Origin: Notospermus geniculatus
Lineage: Eukaryota > Nemertea > Pilidiophora > Heteronemertea > Lineidae
Direction of reading: 5' to 3'
DNA: 64,000 nt
Assembly (NCBI GenBank): GCA_002633025.1
Contig: NMRB01000149.1
Span: 288,665-352,664 of the forward strand
In this document: piece after piece, positions 51,855-63,526 of the stretch
Position numbering within the stretch: position 1 is the first letter of the stretch
Layout: the number at the start of each line of letters is the position of its first letter
Translations under genes and position numbers: made by a program
The notes under the pieces: model-generated
Database searches by the model: none
The model's input: the letters and a program-made list of their open reading frames with translations, nothing else
Told to the model about the DNA's origin: nothing

Positions 51855-52644
51855 TTTGAAGCTATCTCTAATACCTGCTCACAGCATCTGAAAACTGGGA
51901 TACATGGACATTTATTATATACCAACTAGTCTACAATATACACAATGCACTTAGTCATTCTAGAAATTGGTTTCCAAAATTACAAAACTGGTAGGCCCAG
52001 TAATGTAGGCCTGCATATGATTTATACTATGAAAAACAATGGCTTTCCATATTTGATCAGTGAAATAATTGCAGATGATTGCAATTTCAACATCCGTAAT
52101 AACGCATCACACGAGCATGTTGGACTATAGTCTGACTGATTCAGTCAGAAAACATCCATGATCTCACACCAGGTGAAGTCAACATACGTGGCAATGTGGG
52201 GAACTTATAGTGATGAAATTGGGGATGTACAAAGTGAAAAGTGCACATATTTCGTTAATAAATTGACCAGTTCAATCACAAGTTGACCAACTCTATTCCA
52301 ACCATGGTTGAAGGACACATCGCATGACCTCAACATGACTCGGATTTTCACACATTTTTTCCGCACAAATCCCACATATAATTTAGTATTATATACAACA
52401 TTATGTGACCAATGCCAGTGTGGATCAATAAATGAACTCGCGTTGACTTTTTAAAAGAACTTCTGCTTTACTGAACGAAAAGACTGACAAACGTGGCAAA
52501 AGCTCAAGTTCAAGATGCCTTATTCTTCATGAAAAATGTAACTGTATCGATATTAAAATGAGCACTTGCATGGTTTCTGGGGGCCCATGGCAATCATTCT
52601 TTTCCAATTTCTAGCTTGATTCTAGTTGGAAGTTTCGTTCTGTC
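51855..52644. other. upstream of the caspase, nothing recognised
   Basis: It presumably includes the caspase promoter and 5' UTR. No TATA box is evident and no other gene or repeat is recognised. Confidence 0.4.
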
Positions 52645-53400
52645 AGAACTCGATGACTGCACTACAGGGACCATTATATAAGATTCCACTGGCAGCTGTG
52701 TAGGAGGGTCTAAATGAACAAGATTAGGGATAACACAGGAAACAACATACCTTCATCAAATACCTTCACTTGTTGACTGACATTCATGTATTGTACGAAT
52801 ATAAAGGTAACATGAATTAGGGAAAACCTAGGATTTCATCAATGTTGCTTTGTTTGAGGATGACTAGAATAGTGAACTTGGGAAAACCCGAGTTCTCTAC
52901 ACTACACAGCAACCACTCTGTTCAGCTCACCCACTTAAATCCACACTAAGGCCATTCGTTTTTTATTTGTTGTTTAGCGGATTTTTTTTCAGTAAACTCA
53001 AGACAGGAGACAGGAAAAAAAATAAAAATAAAAGTCTATCTTTCTGATGGATTTATATTTTTCGTTTTAGCTAGCCTTTATCCAGTGAAACCAAGATTGC
53101 TGTCGATGTCGCCGATCTGCCCGGCCGACGAACGTGGCAAATGTTCGAAAATATCCCCACAACAGCACTGGACGGGACCTCACCAAATGTTTTTAATAGA
53201 GTGCTCACACCTCGCTGAAGAATGATTTTGAAAAAAACATTGAAAGGTTGAAAAACGGGACTGGCGGAAATAAAAAAAGATGTTTTTTTCAATTTTATTT
53301 TTTTTCCAAATTGCCAAAATCTAACTACGGCGGGTCCGCTAAACAACAAATAAAAAAAGAATGGCCTAACTTTTAAAATACATGTACCGGTAGATGAATT
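52645..53400 (+). repeat. segment duplicated at 63527-64000 (copy 1, with insertion)
   Basis: The sequence from AGAACTCGATGACTGCACTA at 52645 recurs at 63527. After CCCACTTAAATCCACAC it is interrupted by the element at 52949-53366, then resumes as ACTTTTAAAATACATGTACC at 53369. The 63.5-kb copy continues without interruption at 63971-64000. Confidence 0.9.
52949..53366. mobile_element. ~420-bp TIR element, AGGCCATTC ends, TA target
   Basis: The ends AGGCCATTCGTTTTTTATTT and inverted AGGCCATTCTTTTTTTATTT continue through GTTGTTTAGCGGA. TA lies at 52947-52948 and 53367-53368. The empty site CCACACTAACTTTTAAAATA is present at 63967-63986. The interior also has AAAAACATCTTTTTTT-like inverted tracts. 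No transposase. Confidence 0.88.
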
Positions 53401-54140
53401 ATTGTGATGAGGGCTTTGAAAACTGCTCATGATAGTTTCAGCTCTGTTTGACAATGGTCAGAGAAGAATTGTGGTGAATGGGGAAAACCCACAATCATAA
53501 CAGCTCTGTTTGATGTCAAGGCTTTAGATACCTAATTTTTCTCTCTCAATGAGCCTTCATTATACCACAGTCGCTGAGTGAGTCAACAGTTTCTGTTATA
53601 TGGCCACACCTACATGTATTGGGATAGCCAACTACAATGTACATGTACATGAGAAAAATAGCAATTGCATGACATCGGTTTCCGACATCGGTTTCCACCA
53701 CCTGGTTTCCACTTTTGGGGGTTTCCTCATGGTGATATATTTATTAATCCTCATACCGGTACATTAACCATTACCTATAATAAGAAACTAGGACATTTTA
53801 ATATGAACACTCCCTGAAGAAACGATGTCAAAGCGGAGACTTCGAATTTGAGATCAATGGACTCCATTGAGTTTTTTAAAACCAAAAGTGTGCCATATTT
53901 CTACCAACCATTGAAACCACAGCAGTGAGTCATACCATTGATTGATACTAAGAAAATCGATAATATTGAGAACGAGGCCTACATGTACCTGTCCCATCCC
54001 ATCCCATAAAAGAGATAACGGAAAACCTGTCTTACATGTATGATATGACCTCAATATTGCTAAATACTTGAAATAACAGTAACAGAAAAAAACAAGATCA
54101 AGGGGACCAAACTGACCTCACCTGCCACAGTCATTGAACA
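53401..54140. other. intergenic, nothing recognised
   Basis: Includes short repeats of ATCGGTTTCC near 53675-53705. No gene or RNA is supported. Confidence 0.4.
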
Positions 54141-54405
54141 TGCCATAACCAAATTGAAAATGAAATGAAAATGAAAGGTATTTAAAGTGCCAAAATCCAC
54201 AGAGACGTGATCGGTGACACTGTGTACAAACTATGATGGTCTGCTGTAGCGAGCAAAGAGAAGGGCCTTGAGGTGGCGAGCAAAAACAGTTGTGCTTTCA
54301 ACCTTTCCGACGTTGGCTGGGAGTTGATTCCACAGTCTGGGGGCAACACACTGGAAAGCTCTGTCACCATAAGACAAAACCCTCCCCCTCTGCATTCAGC
54401 ATTCC
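54140..54405 (-). pseudogene. CR1/L2-like LINE ORF2 C-terminus and 3' tail
   Basis: The minus-strand frame ending TAG at 54231-54233 reads SYGDRAFQCVAPRLWNQLP and ESTTVFARHLKALLFARY. This GDRAF..APRLWNxLP signature is the usual C-terminal end of CR1/L2-clade reverse-transcriptase polyproteins. The tail after the stop has GGCACTTTAAATACCTTTCA and a TTTCATTTCATTTTC run. Only the 3' end is present (5'-truncated). Confidence 0.8.
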
Positions 54406-54905
54406 AAGTAAATTTGACCATCATGGAACTACATGTATACTCAGGTCATGGGTAAAACAATGTATGTTGACATAAATGTGTCCATAACCATCATATTCTG
54501 CCTGTTAGATTGTCCAATGCAATGTTATTCCCCCTCCAGGCACACACACGCTGTAGACCGAACTAATAAAGGGTCAGTCTAAGGTCATCTACATGTAGGA
54601 GAGACCGCATTTTTGAGAATCATTTTTTTCCCTGGGAAGAATAATCAATTAACCAAGGATGAAAGTGAAAACGCTACTTTGAAAATTTTTATTTTTTGGC
54701 GAACTCAAAACCAGGAAATCCGGGTATACCCGGAGGACTTCCATCCCTGATTAACTGAGACAAATCATCCTAAACTAACAGTAAACAGGTTAGATCCAAA
54801 TAATTGGAAAAACCTGAAGGAATACATGTAATGCTTACCTTCCTATCCGCTGGACATTTCAAAAATACCGAAAAAAGGTGTTCGATCAGTCAACTTCAGC
54901 AGCGG

Positions 54906-55126
54906 CTATTGGTATTTTGCGTAACGTAACGTAACGTAACAAACCTCGTCCCTATGTGTTTTCAAGTTCTGATAAAAAGGTTTTTTCAGTGCTTTTCAAA
55001 GCGTTTCTGCTATAAATATAATGATGTCTGTTTAGGCTATTTGTCACTTTTGCTACACACCGCCGCATTTTGTTATATTCGGTAATTTTTACTCTGTTAC
55101 GTTACGTTACGGGAAATACCAATACC
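54906..55126. mobile_element. TIR element with GTAACGTAAC arms
   Basis: The left end TATTGGTATTTTGCGTAACG and right end CGTTACGGGAAATACCAATA frame about 220 bp. The inner arms are runs of CGTAA. A partial second left end (GGTATTGGTATTTTGCGTAA) begins at about 55135. Confidence 0.75.
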
Positions 55127-55159
55127 CTCTTGGGTATTGGTATTTTGCGTAACACAACG

Positions 55160-56486
55160 TAACACTTTTTTTTTTTGGCTATAACTATCGATGTACAAAG
55201 AATTCATCAGAAAATTTGCCATCAAACCGACCCTGCCGATCAGCTGAAGGTTCCTCAAGGGCAGCGTCCGCTCAGGCCATGTGGCAGAACCTGTTGCAGT
55301 GTACTCGCTGCGCTGCCTATGCTAGATAAAGAATACTCTACGATTCAGGGGAGGAACATTACAAGCTGGTTTTATTTCGGTTTCTTTCGCTAGCCCTTAT
55401 ATTTACCTAAGCCCTAATCATTCTCACACCTTCTCGGAGCCCTTGTTCCAGGCCATTCTTTTACTAGCTTCTCAGCTCGTGTTTTTCTACCATTCTCTTT
55501 GTCTGCCTCCTCTCTCCTCTCTTCAGCAGCTCCTTGGGGCATTTTTGAATCAGTGGTGTATTGATGGTAGTTCCAAAGCACCGGCATGACCGGGATAAAA
55601 TATTTGGGATTTTCTTCCTTCAATCCTCAATGCTCAATTTATTTCGCACAATTCGGTGTGGGAGTGCTGGCAATGAAGATTTCAGTAAGCCTAGTTTGTA
55701 GCAAAGCGCAGCATCAGAGACATGACAGAGCAGAGTCCCTCCCTCTGTTACTCACACTGCACAGCGAGCGACTCCCCTAGGGCCTAAACAGCATTAAAAG
55801 CGATTTCGTAGTTACATAAACTGCTACCCAATCTCTCGATGTCATTACACACAAACTGCGCATGCTCAGACCTCCTTCGGGTCAATGGTCAATCAGTAAA
55901 CAAAACTGCGTGGACGTACATTTACACACAGCGAAGCACGCAAACCAGGCCGTTTTCAAAGACTTAAAGTCATTCTGCGCAATAATCTTTGGCATCTAAC
56001 CCCTGTGCAGCCAGGACACAACTGAAAAATTGTTTAGTCATTCTTCTGTTGTTGGATATCCACCAGAATCTGACCTGCACAGTGATTTTAAGTCTTAAGT
56101 TAATTTGGGTCTTTTCATGGTGTTCATCGAAGTGCAGCCACTGTTTATCCCGCTTCACCTCTGGGGCATGCGCAGTTGTAACTACGAAATCGCTTATTGC
56201 TCCCAGTCTGACCGTCGTTTCTTTTCTATCTGCTACGTTATCATGTAATACATGATGTAGGCCTACTCAAGTTTGTATTCAGTCTAAGCCTAATCATAAC
56301 AAATACCGGTAATAATACTGGTAGGTTTAAAATTTGTTGGGTTTATTTTCTAAGCGTTTTGGCGTAACACTAACAAACATAGGGAGGAGTTGGTCATAGC
56401 CAGGGTCGGCTCCTATAGGCCTTGGCCTGGGGCCGAGAAAGTTGGAATGGATGTACACCATGATTACCATCACATGATCATTGCCG
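55160..56486. other. intergenic, nothing recognised
   Basis: Open frames up to 88 codons occur without family resemblance. A short inverted pair around AGCGATTTCGTAGTTAC/GTAACTACGAAATCGCTTA lies at about 55799 and 56175, suggesting a further decayed foldback element. Confidence 0.4.
55799..56195. mobile_element. possible TIR element, AAGCGATTTCGTAGTTAC ends
   Basis: AAGCGATTTCGTAGTTAC at about 55799 faces GTAACTACGAAATCGCTT at about 56177. Inner matches include CAGAATGACTTTAAG-like pieces and GCGCATGC words. About 400 bp. Class unassigned. Confidence 0.55.
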
Positions 56487-56487
56487 T

Positions 56488-57051
56488 ATCAGTTGGGGAA
56501 AGTTCCGATATTGGAAACGTTTCGGATTTTGGAAGCCCAGCGATTCCAAAATCGGCATCTCTTTTTTTGGAAGCGGTTTTCGATTCCGATACCGGAATTG
56601 GAGTACTTGCTCGGTACATCAGGATATGAGTACCAAAAATCGGGAAGTGTATTTTTTCATTAACAGATAGGCCTAGATGGCAGCAAATGTGAACTTGTAT
56701 TTTGCGGCATCAGGAGGTAATTATTACCTCCTGACGGCGTACAATCTGAATTGCTGGCGTAAGTTGGCTGCAACGATTTCATTAAGCTACCCTCTCCCAT
56801 CACCTCATCATACCGCCATTTGTAGTGTTTGAGTTTTCACAGTGTCACAGAAATGACAGATATTGCACTTGAAAAACTTTTATCTATGAAAATTTTTAAA
56901 CCAAGTCATGGTCATGAAAATTCAGAGACGTTCCCGAGCAGCGATAGGCCTAAGCCTATTCATGTATTAGAATCGAAAAAAATCGCTTCCAAAAAAAGAA
57001 ACGTTGCCAAAGTTGGAAACGTTTCCAATTTTGGAACTTTCCCGAACTGAT
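56488..57051. mobile_element. ~565-bp TIR element, ATCAGTTGGGGAAAGTTCC ends
   Basis: The right end inverted reads ATCAGTTCGGGAAAGTTCC, followed in both arms by GGAAACGTTTC blocks and GGAAGCG. The outermost bases TATCAG...CTGATA leave TA at both edges. No transposase. Confidence 0.8.
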
Positions 57052-57529
57052 ATGTAGGCCTACCGCGCCTACTAGGCTACTGTTTGTATGTACATCATCA
57101 TCATGTACCGGTACTGTGCATAGGCCTATGACATGTATGAGGCTATGTGCTGTGTACTGTCATGACTGTTAGGCCTAGGCCTACACTAGGGCCTACAGCA
57201 AAAACAAGAATGAAAGAAGATGAACTTGATAGGCCCTATAAAAATCCCCTTCTACACTATTCTACACTTCTAAAATCGGGATGATTGTAGCGTGATCTTA
57301 CCGGCAGTAGGTACTTGTTCACTGTCATCCATGATTGAATCACTGGAGCAAGCACAATTTAGGTGAATTTATTGAAATTTTGTGAGCAATTTTACTACAT
57401 GTACTAGGAAATACCTAAAACCGGAAGTTGCACTAACCCAACTGGTTGCTACGAAAAGAGGAACTCGTTTTGTACTTGGACCTGAAACGATATCTGGTTC
57501 TATGAACCGCCGCCAGGCGGCCCAACGAT

Positions 57530-58460
57530 CCTGGCGGTGGATCATTTTGGTTCCCCAAGCCACCGCTAGGGCTAGAAGGCTTCGGCTCTGGCTGCCATTT
57601 TCGCGGCGGATCTCAGTGCGCATGCGCGGATACCGTTATGTATTCAAATTCAAATTCAAATTCAAATAGTTTTATTGCTCCGTATAAAAAGAACATTTAT
57701 ATTGGAGGAGAATACAATAAAACTGTGTTGTGCAAATAGAAATAAGAGTAAGAGGAAGACACTATAGGAAGGGATCTGTCTCTGGGAAATGTACCCTTCC
57801 TACAAGCGTGCAGGAGAGTGAGTGCTAACTAAAATATACAATGAGGATAATAAAACATAATCTACAAAATGAGGATAATAAAACATAATCTACAAAATGA
57901 GAAATAAAACATCTAGTGCTACCTGGTATAGAACATGGAGACATATTTATGTAAGACAGAGTACTTCTGCAGACAAAATGATTGACTAGGTACATGCATT
58001 TCTCTTATCAAAACAATCCTGTAAATAGACAGAGAGGGATGCTAGAATTTTATCATTTTCATTGGACATAATCCAGATGAATTTATCATCATCCAACATA
58101 TTGTTAAAATTCTGACAATTTTGTTGTAAAATTTGAAATAGTGTATTTCTCTGTTTTTCATAGTATGGACATCTCGGGTTATTTTTAGAATGGAATGCCG
58201 GTAACCACGTGGGTGCTAATGTGATTGAACACGCCGAATCATGCGAAATGGCAACACCGAGGAAGTTTCTGTTGATGAGAAAGTTGGTATGTGTTCAGAT
58301 CTGTAACAAAAAGTCAAAATAATCGCCGTTTTGTAGACCGGAGGAGAATGAAATTTTACCAGAAAATGGACCGTTACAGTGACCTCAGCAACAAAATGGC
58401 AGCCAGAGCCGAAGCCTTCTAGCCCTAGCGGTGGCTTCGGGAACCAAAATGGCGGTGGAT
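57530..58460. repeat. ~60-bp inverted repeats 0.8 kb apart, enclosing a LINE fragment
   Basis: The left repeat (about 57537-57597) and right repeat (about 58394-58458) contain AGCCACCGCTAGGGCTAGAA and its inverse, extending through CCAAAATGG on one side and GCCAGAGCCGAAGCC on the other. Between them lies a non-LTR 3' end. Confidence 0.8.
57645..58225 (-). pseudogene. non-LTR retrotransposon 3' end with (TTTGAA)n tail
   Basis: The minus-strand frame, ending TAG at 57986-57988, reads NNPRCPYYEKQRNTLFQILQ and DDDKFIWIMSNENDKILASL then YLQDCFDKRNACT. This Cys-containing end resembles RT-polyprotein C-termini. The 3' UTR runs to a TTTGAATTTGAATTTGAA tail at 57647-57668. The 5' part is missing. 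Confidence 0.75.
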
Positions 58461-58466
58461 CAGGGG

Positions 58467-58575
58467 ACAATGAGATGGGCCTTGAAAGGTTAGTTCCTGC
58501 TTGGAGGAATAAAACCTCAGAGGTTTTATTCCTCCAAGGTTCCCGGAACTAACCTTTGAAGGCCCATCTCATTGT
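58467..58575. mobile_element. 109-nt near-perfect foldback
   Basis: The 54-nt arms have a single-base loop at 58519. The core TTGGAGGAATAAAACCTC and its inverse are perfect. The outer arms ACAATGAGATGGGCCTT and AAGGCCCATCTCATTGT also match. It immediately follows the right-hand inverted repeat of 57530-58460. Confidence 0.85.
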
Positions 58576-59315
58576 TTTTTTCCAAATTTCGCAAAAAGAC
58601 TTTACGTATCATAACATTTTGTGTGTTGTTCTTTGTGCTCTATGTTGGATATCATTGTTCTTCTCAATATTTCTACACTAACAGGTTTCTAAAGTGAAAG
58701 ACATAGCTTCCTTTGTATACCCAAACCAGTATCATGTGTTATTAGTGCAATGATCACTATAAATCAAGCATTCTTCAATGAAAATAGACAACACCTTTCA
58801 TAACCCTAGGACATTTATTGAATTTTCAGTCAGCTCATCTTATTTATACTCAATTCTTTGAACTTGAAGACTTTCAAATCACTTATGATACAATACCGGT
58901 ATATACAAGACATAACTTACATCCTAAATACACAATTTACAATATCTATCACATACACTTGATACAGAGTACGGTATCATTCCCATTCTCCTATGTATTT
59001 GCACTCATCCAATGTATCATTGAACTGAAATGAACACAAGAATTTTTCATAGACAAAATCTGATTGGATTGGAAAGAAAACAGAACTTTGAAAGATCACA
59101 TGTAATTTACATACTCTCATACATCATAGGGCATGAAATAATAACAGGTTTCTAAGGTGAAAGACATAGCTTCCTACCGGACTCAAACCCACGGACCCTC
59201 GCATAAGGCATCAATCACCAGCACTCTCATACATCAAACATACCATAAGTTTTCCAATAGATGAATTTAATTGAGTGATGTATAATTCTTTCCAGGAGTG
59301 AATGGAGATATCACA
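58576..59315. other. intergenic, AT-rich, with a short dispersed repeat
   Basis: ACAGGTTTCTAA(A/G)GTGAAAGACAT occurs at about 58681 and 59145. The second is followed by a tRNA-like B-box remnant (minus strand GGGTTTGAGTCCGG, about 59180-59193). No gene seen. Confidence 0.45.
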
Positions 59316-59419
59316 GAGTTTTCGCAAAGCCCCCGAAACGCCAACGCGAACGTCTGTCGTTTTGTTCGGACAATGGGTTTGGCGTTCGCGTTGGCATTTC
59401 GGGGGCTTTGCGAAAACTC
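59316..59419. mobile_element. 104-bp foldback element
   Basis: The ends GAGTTTTCGCAAAGCCCCCG and its inverse, continuing through AACGCCAACGCGAACG, give arms of about 38 nt with a short loop. Confidence 0.8.
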
Positions 59420-60783
59420 CCTACTATGAAAACTACGTACATGTGTAACTTGATCTTATTAATATATCCTCAGGCTGAAAACTCGAAGCAAAAAGATTTA
59501 CATTTCAATCTTGTGAAATAATGTACAGGGAGAGGAAATCCTCCAATCTCATTTCTGGCAGTCTCTGGTCGGCACCTACCATGCCTCCTGTCTGTAAGAA
59601 ATCCTGAAGTAATACCTTTTTGTTACACTACTTCCATTGCAGCTGGAAGTTTGGCATTAATTGATATCATTCTCAGCCCAGGTCCCTTATCCTCTGGGTG
59701 AATTTCAGTGATTTCAGAGGAGAGTCGCACCATAAAGGAATCCTTGGAGGCATTATTGGTTCACGTAGTGACCATTATTTTCATACCGGTTTTGCCCGAT
59801 TCACTCTTCGATCGCGCGGTTATTCACATTACCATAACCAGGGCTTCGCACTCATGCAGGAAACTTTCATTGTGAGGCTGAAGATTGAAAGCCAATAAAA
59901 TCGGATAACCTTCGATAAAGATGAGCTTTTTGTGAATAACCTTAATAAGTTAAAAGTAGATATCCATTTGCTGTTTCGGATTTCTTCTGGGGCCATAATA
60001 TTCGTTAGTTGACCTAAAAATTGCGTTTAATGCCCAGTGCATTCGCGATATCCAATACATGGCAGAATAACACAGGCAGGACGAGCCTATTATTGGAAGG
60101 CGTAGGGGTTTCAGGATTGTTAGATACAAGTCAACATCGCAAACGTAAAATGCGTAAAATGTTACATTTTGTGGGAGAAAAGTTACAATAAACTAGCCGA
60201 TTTTTGAGATAAGGTATGAATTATTAATGTAGATAACTCTTATGAAACGCCTAATAATTAGAAATCAACTCGCCTTGCCTGCCTCCCCTGTGAATAATGA
60301 GTCGATCATCACCACGTGGGTGAACAAAGCAGGCTATACCGGTCGTCGAGTGCAGGTAATCGCCTCCTGGATACAGCACTGCCTGGATTCTACGCGTAGT
60401 GCCATAACTTCCCTGGTGGCAAAGCAATGAACTATCCTTAGGACCATGTCGGGTATATTGGAAGTTCAGAATTTCTAAAATGGTGCCCCATGTGACTCAA
60501 TTGCGATATTTTTTCGATAATTTCACTACGTGAACCTTAACGCCACCAGGCTTGTTTTTGTCTATCACCCAACACATAGATAAATTCAATAATTCCCCCC
60601 TTAGACCTTTAACTCCTGAATTAAATTGTGAAATATGATTTTCCAATATCAGTTATCCAGTGTATGAAAGAAGCCATCCGACACCCAAAACTTCTATGAA
60701 GGTAAATTTAGTTCATGTGGCCTTTTTGCAGCTGCAGTCCAACGATGATTGAGATTCTGAGACATCCACATCGATATTGCAAG
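59420..60783. other. intergenic downstream of VTI1A, nothing recognised
   Basis: Should contain the VTI1A 3' UTR immediately left of 60784. Frames of about 60 codons at 59698 and 60242 show no known family. Confidence 0.45.
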
Positions 60784-62662
60784 CTAACTATGATGGTGCT
60801 TTGGCCGCACCATGAAGTATATTGCTACACCTAGGACGACAAGAATTAAAGCTCCAATCCCGAATAGAAGGATACGATTCTGGATGATTCTGCAAGGGAA
60901 GAAGTAATATAGTGAATATCTGAGGATTGCCTCATTCATTTTCATTTTTATGCCACTGACCACATGAATGACAGAAGTACATCTTGCCTCTTCATCAATC
61001 TAACCTATCCACATGGTGGTCATGAGGGCATTCTTGGAGTCGAGTATTGTGTACACTACCTAACCTGACCATCATAAGAGGCAGTGAACTGAAGCCAGTA
61101 AATTGGTTAGAGTACAGGCCATTTTACTCAGAGAATCTCAGGTCACAATACCTTGAAACACCAAATAGCGTCTATAGATGAGCTGAGCTGCTTGGGATCC
61201 AATAAATTGGTAAAAGTGAATAGGGCCACTCTCACCTTTTCATCATCCCTGTTAAAACTCGTGAACTCTTTCCAAGGTGGGCATCTGTGTCTCGCAACTG
61301 AAATTGGAAAAAAGATTTTCTGTTTACTGCCTCTAAGAAAAGTCCTGGGTACTTCACTTCAGTAGAAGCAAATCACAGATTTGAAAGACATTCAAGGCAA
61401 TAGAAAAGATACTAGAAAAGCAGGTTTCCAGTTGACTTGGACCATCAAAACCTGTTCTACTCACTCGGTCTCTGGAACGTTGTATAGTCTCCCTCTGAGT
61501 GGCCAAATCTTCTAATATTTGGGCCCCAATTTGTTCTGTTTCTAATCCAATAGTATAGCCCTCATCTAATCGCTTTGAACTCCGCTCCAACCTTTCAGAG
61601 TTGTCCAGAAGCCTCTGTCGCTAAATGAACAAAAAAGAGGAATGTTGCACAGCAAGCTGCATGGACCACAAAAAATAAGAAGGACAAGTCTTCATATTAA
61701 TACTACATGTATATCCATCATTGAATGTTCCCCACAGCAACTGACAACCAGTATTCACCAAAACCATTGAAAAGAGAAAATTGGTATGTCTTCCTTTCCT
61801 GGTGCTGTGGTATGTCTTCCTTACCTGGTCTTCTGAGTATGTCGAATCATCATGGCCAAGAAGTTCCTCTCGACTCCTCACATCATCACTGAACGTTATT
61901 CTTGCTCTTCTCTGAAAATCAATAATAGGCATAAGGTGCGTTCACATTAGGCTTTTANGTGAAAACGGGTGGGTCACACTCGCACCGTTTTCCGTAGAAC
62001 GTTTTGCGGAAATCGGCTTCAAATCGATTTCAGTGTGAACGCACCTATAGTTTTGTCACACCAGAATTGGAAACTTGCAATACCGTAAATTTTCTCCTTC
62101 CTTGCAAAGTTAATGAATGACATATGTGACCCACTCTGGCAAAACCAGACACATGTCGCTCTTACCTTGGCAGGTTGAGACCAAATGTTTGTCAGTTTCA
62201 GTATTGTCTGCCTATTGTGAAATCTGAAAGAATCTATTTCTTCCATTCTCTCCTGGTGTCATCTCTGTTCGCTTAGGCTCACTTTCTGAGCGACATGCGA
62301 CTGTTTTTGCCAGAGCGGGTCACATATGCCATTGTAGTTGTGTTGAGAGATTTTCTGTGTACTCACAAGGTCACTTTCAAGTTTCGACAACTCTGCCTTG
62401 TAGCTCTTCAATCTGGTACTGTATTTTTGTCTGTCTTTGGGTTGGAGCTCTCGGATCTCCAAATCCATCTGTTCAAGCTGAAAGTAAGAATAACTGATAA
62501 TAATTATGGCATCAAATCAAAACACAGATAGGGGCATTAGCTATATTACAACCATGACAATTAACTTAGAATGCATTAAATATAGCAGCAATAAAAGCCT
62601 CACCAGTTCTTTGGTTTCATCAAGGAGCTTCTCAACGCTTGCGTTAGTTGCCTGCTTATCAC
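60784..62662 (-). CDS. VTI1A: VTI1A-like Qb-SNARE (first coding exon missing)
   Basis: Exons 62604-62662, 62367-62477, 61825-61911, 61465-61620, 61236-61297 and 60784-60889 join in phase and give 192 residues plus stop; I recall about 217 for human VTI1A. Visible parts: the N-terminal three-helix domain (VEKLLDETKELLEQMDLEIR, RQKYSTRLKSYKAELSKLES), the SNARE motif (LERSSKRLDEGYTIGLETEQ, then RDTDAHLGKSSRVLTGMM), and one C-terminal membrane anchor of about 22 hydrophobic residues after IIQNRIL, ending VRPKHHHS. Tail-anchored in Golgi and endosome membranes; pairs with syntaxin-16/6 and VAMP4-type partners in retrograde traffic (family knowledge). The exon at 62604 starts mid-codon, so about 25-30 N-terminal residues lie upstream. 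I could not find them up to 64000. The spacing and SNARE sequence favour VTI1A over VTI1B. Confidence 0.93.
61934..62046. mobile_element. TIR element in VTI1A intron, AGGTGCGTTCACA ends
   Basis: The ends AGGTGCGTTCACATT and AGTGTGAACGCACCT are flanked by TA-containing sequence. The interior contains the ambiguous base N at 61958. Length 113 bp. Confidence 0.75.
62125..62324. mobile_element. TGTGACCC MITE (copy 3) in VTI1A intron
   Basis: The ends TGTGACCCACTCTGGCAAAA and inverted TGTGACCCGCTCTGGCAAAA extend through GACATGTCGCTC. TA flanks at 62123-62124 and 62325-62326. The ends match the elements at 24516 and 25502 but the interior differs. The right end lies only 42 bp from the VTI1A exon at 62367. 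Confidence 0.8.
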
Positions 62663-63526
62663 CTGGAAAAGAAAGAATGCATGAATTATGAATTAAAATA
62701 TAAATTAGGCCGAAGGGGTCTAGGCCATTTGGTAGAGTCAATGCCTGACCAACTATAAGCGACTTCTACACATGCATGCGAAGCCCGATCAACTGACATG
62801 ACTGATGCATTGCCATTGCATGCTCTGTGCTGAGATGCTTGCTCTGCCTCTGCTGTGCTGTATATTGAAAAAACAGCACAAAAACGACACACAGTAGGCA
62901 CCTATTATACAATAAATCGGAAGACCTGTAGTACAGCCGCCTGCTCCTCGTAAGCACCGTTCCGTTCTATTACTCGGGTTAACTCATACGTTCTTGCGCA
63001 TCCGCACACTGTGCACTTGGTGTTTTTCTGCTTTGTGCGCATGCCCGGTAGCGGCAAAATGCAATGGCTGACTGTAAAATACCCAATGAATAAAGCAAGC
63101 GTCCCGATCGTGGGCATCGCGTCCGTGGCTGAGGTAGGTGTCAAACGAATCTCCAACACTTTATCTTGACGGACGCCAGCAAATCAAACACAAAAAGTTC
63201 CGGTTCTAAAATGACTAGGGCCTAGGCGAGTTTGAAAAAGGGGACCATTCATCCCCTCCATATTCACCAATCAACAGATTTGTTCAATGTCAATCATTTT
63301 TGATGCAGTTTTCATGAAAAAATAATGCTAACAGGCTAGTTTCTAGACCGAAAACTCCGGTCTCCGAACATAACATCATAGCAGGAATACATGATATTAA
63401 ACATTAGGTGACTGGACCATTTTGATAGTAATTTGACCAGAACACATAGGTTTAATTTCTTTTTTTCGACGCGATCTTGCATTGCGCCGAACTTGGCTGC
63501 CATAATGTTTTGATGACGTCACTTTA
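62663..63526. other. probable VTI1A intron 1, nothing recognised
   Basis: I searched the minus strand for the conserved N-terminal FExYEQ sequence of VTI1 and did not find it. No other gene is supported. Confidence 0.45.

Noticed and set aside
53071-53454. 127-codon minus-strand frame
   Set aside because: It lies largely within the TIR element 52949-53366 and has poly-Phe/Lys runs from its A/T tracts.
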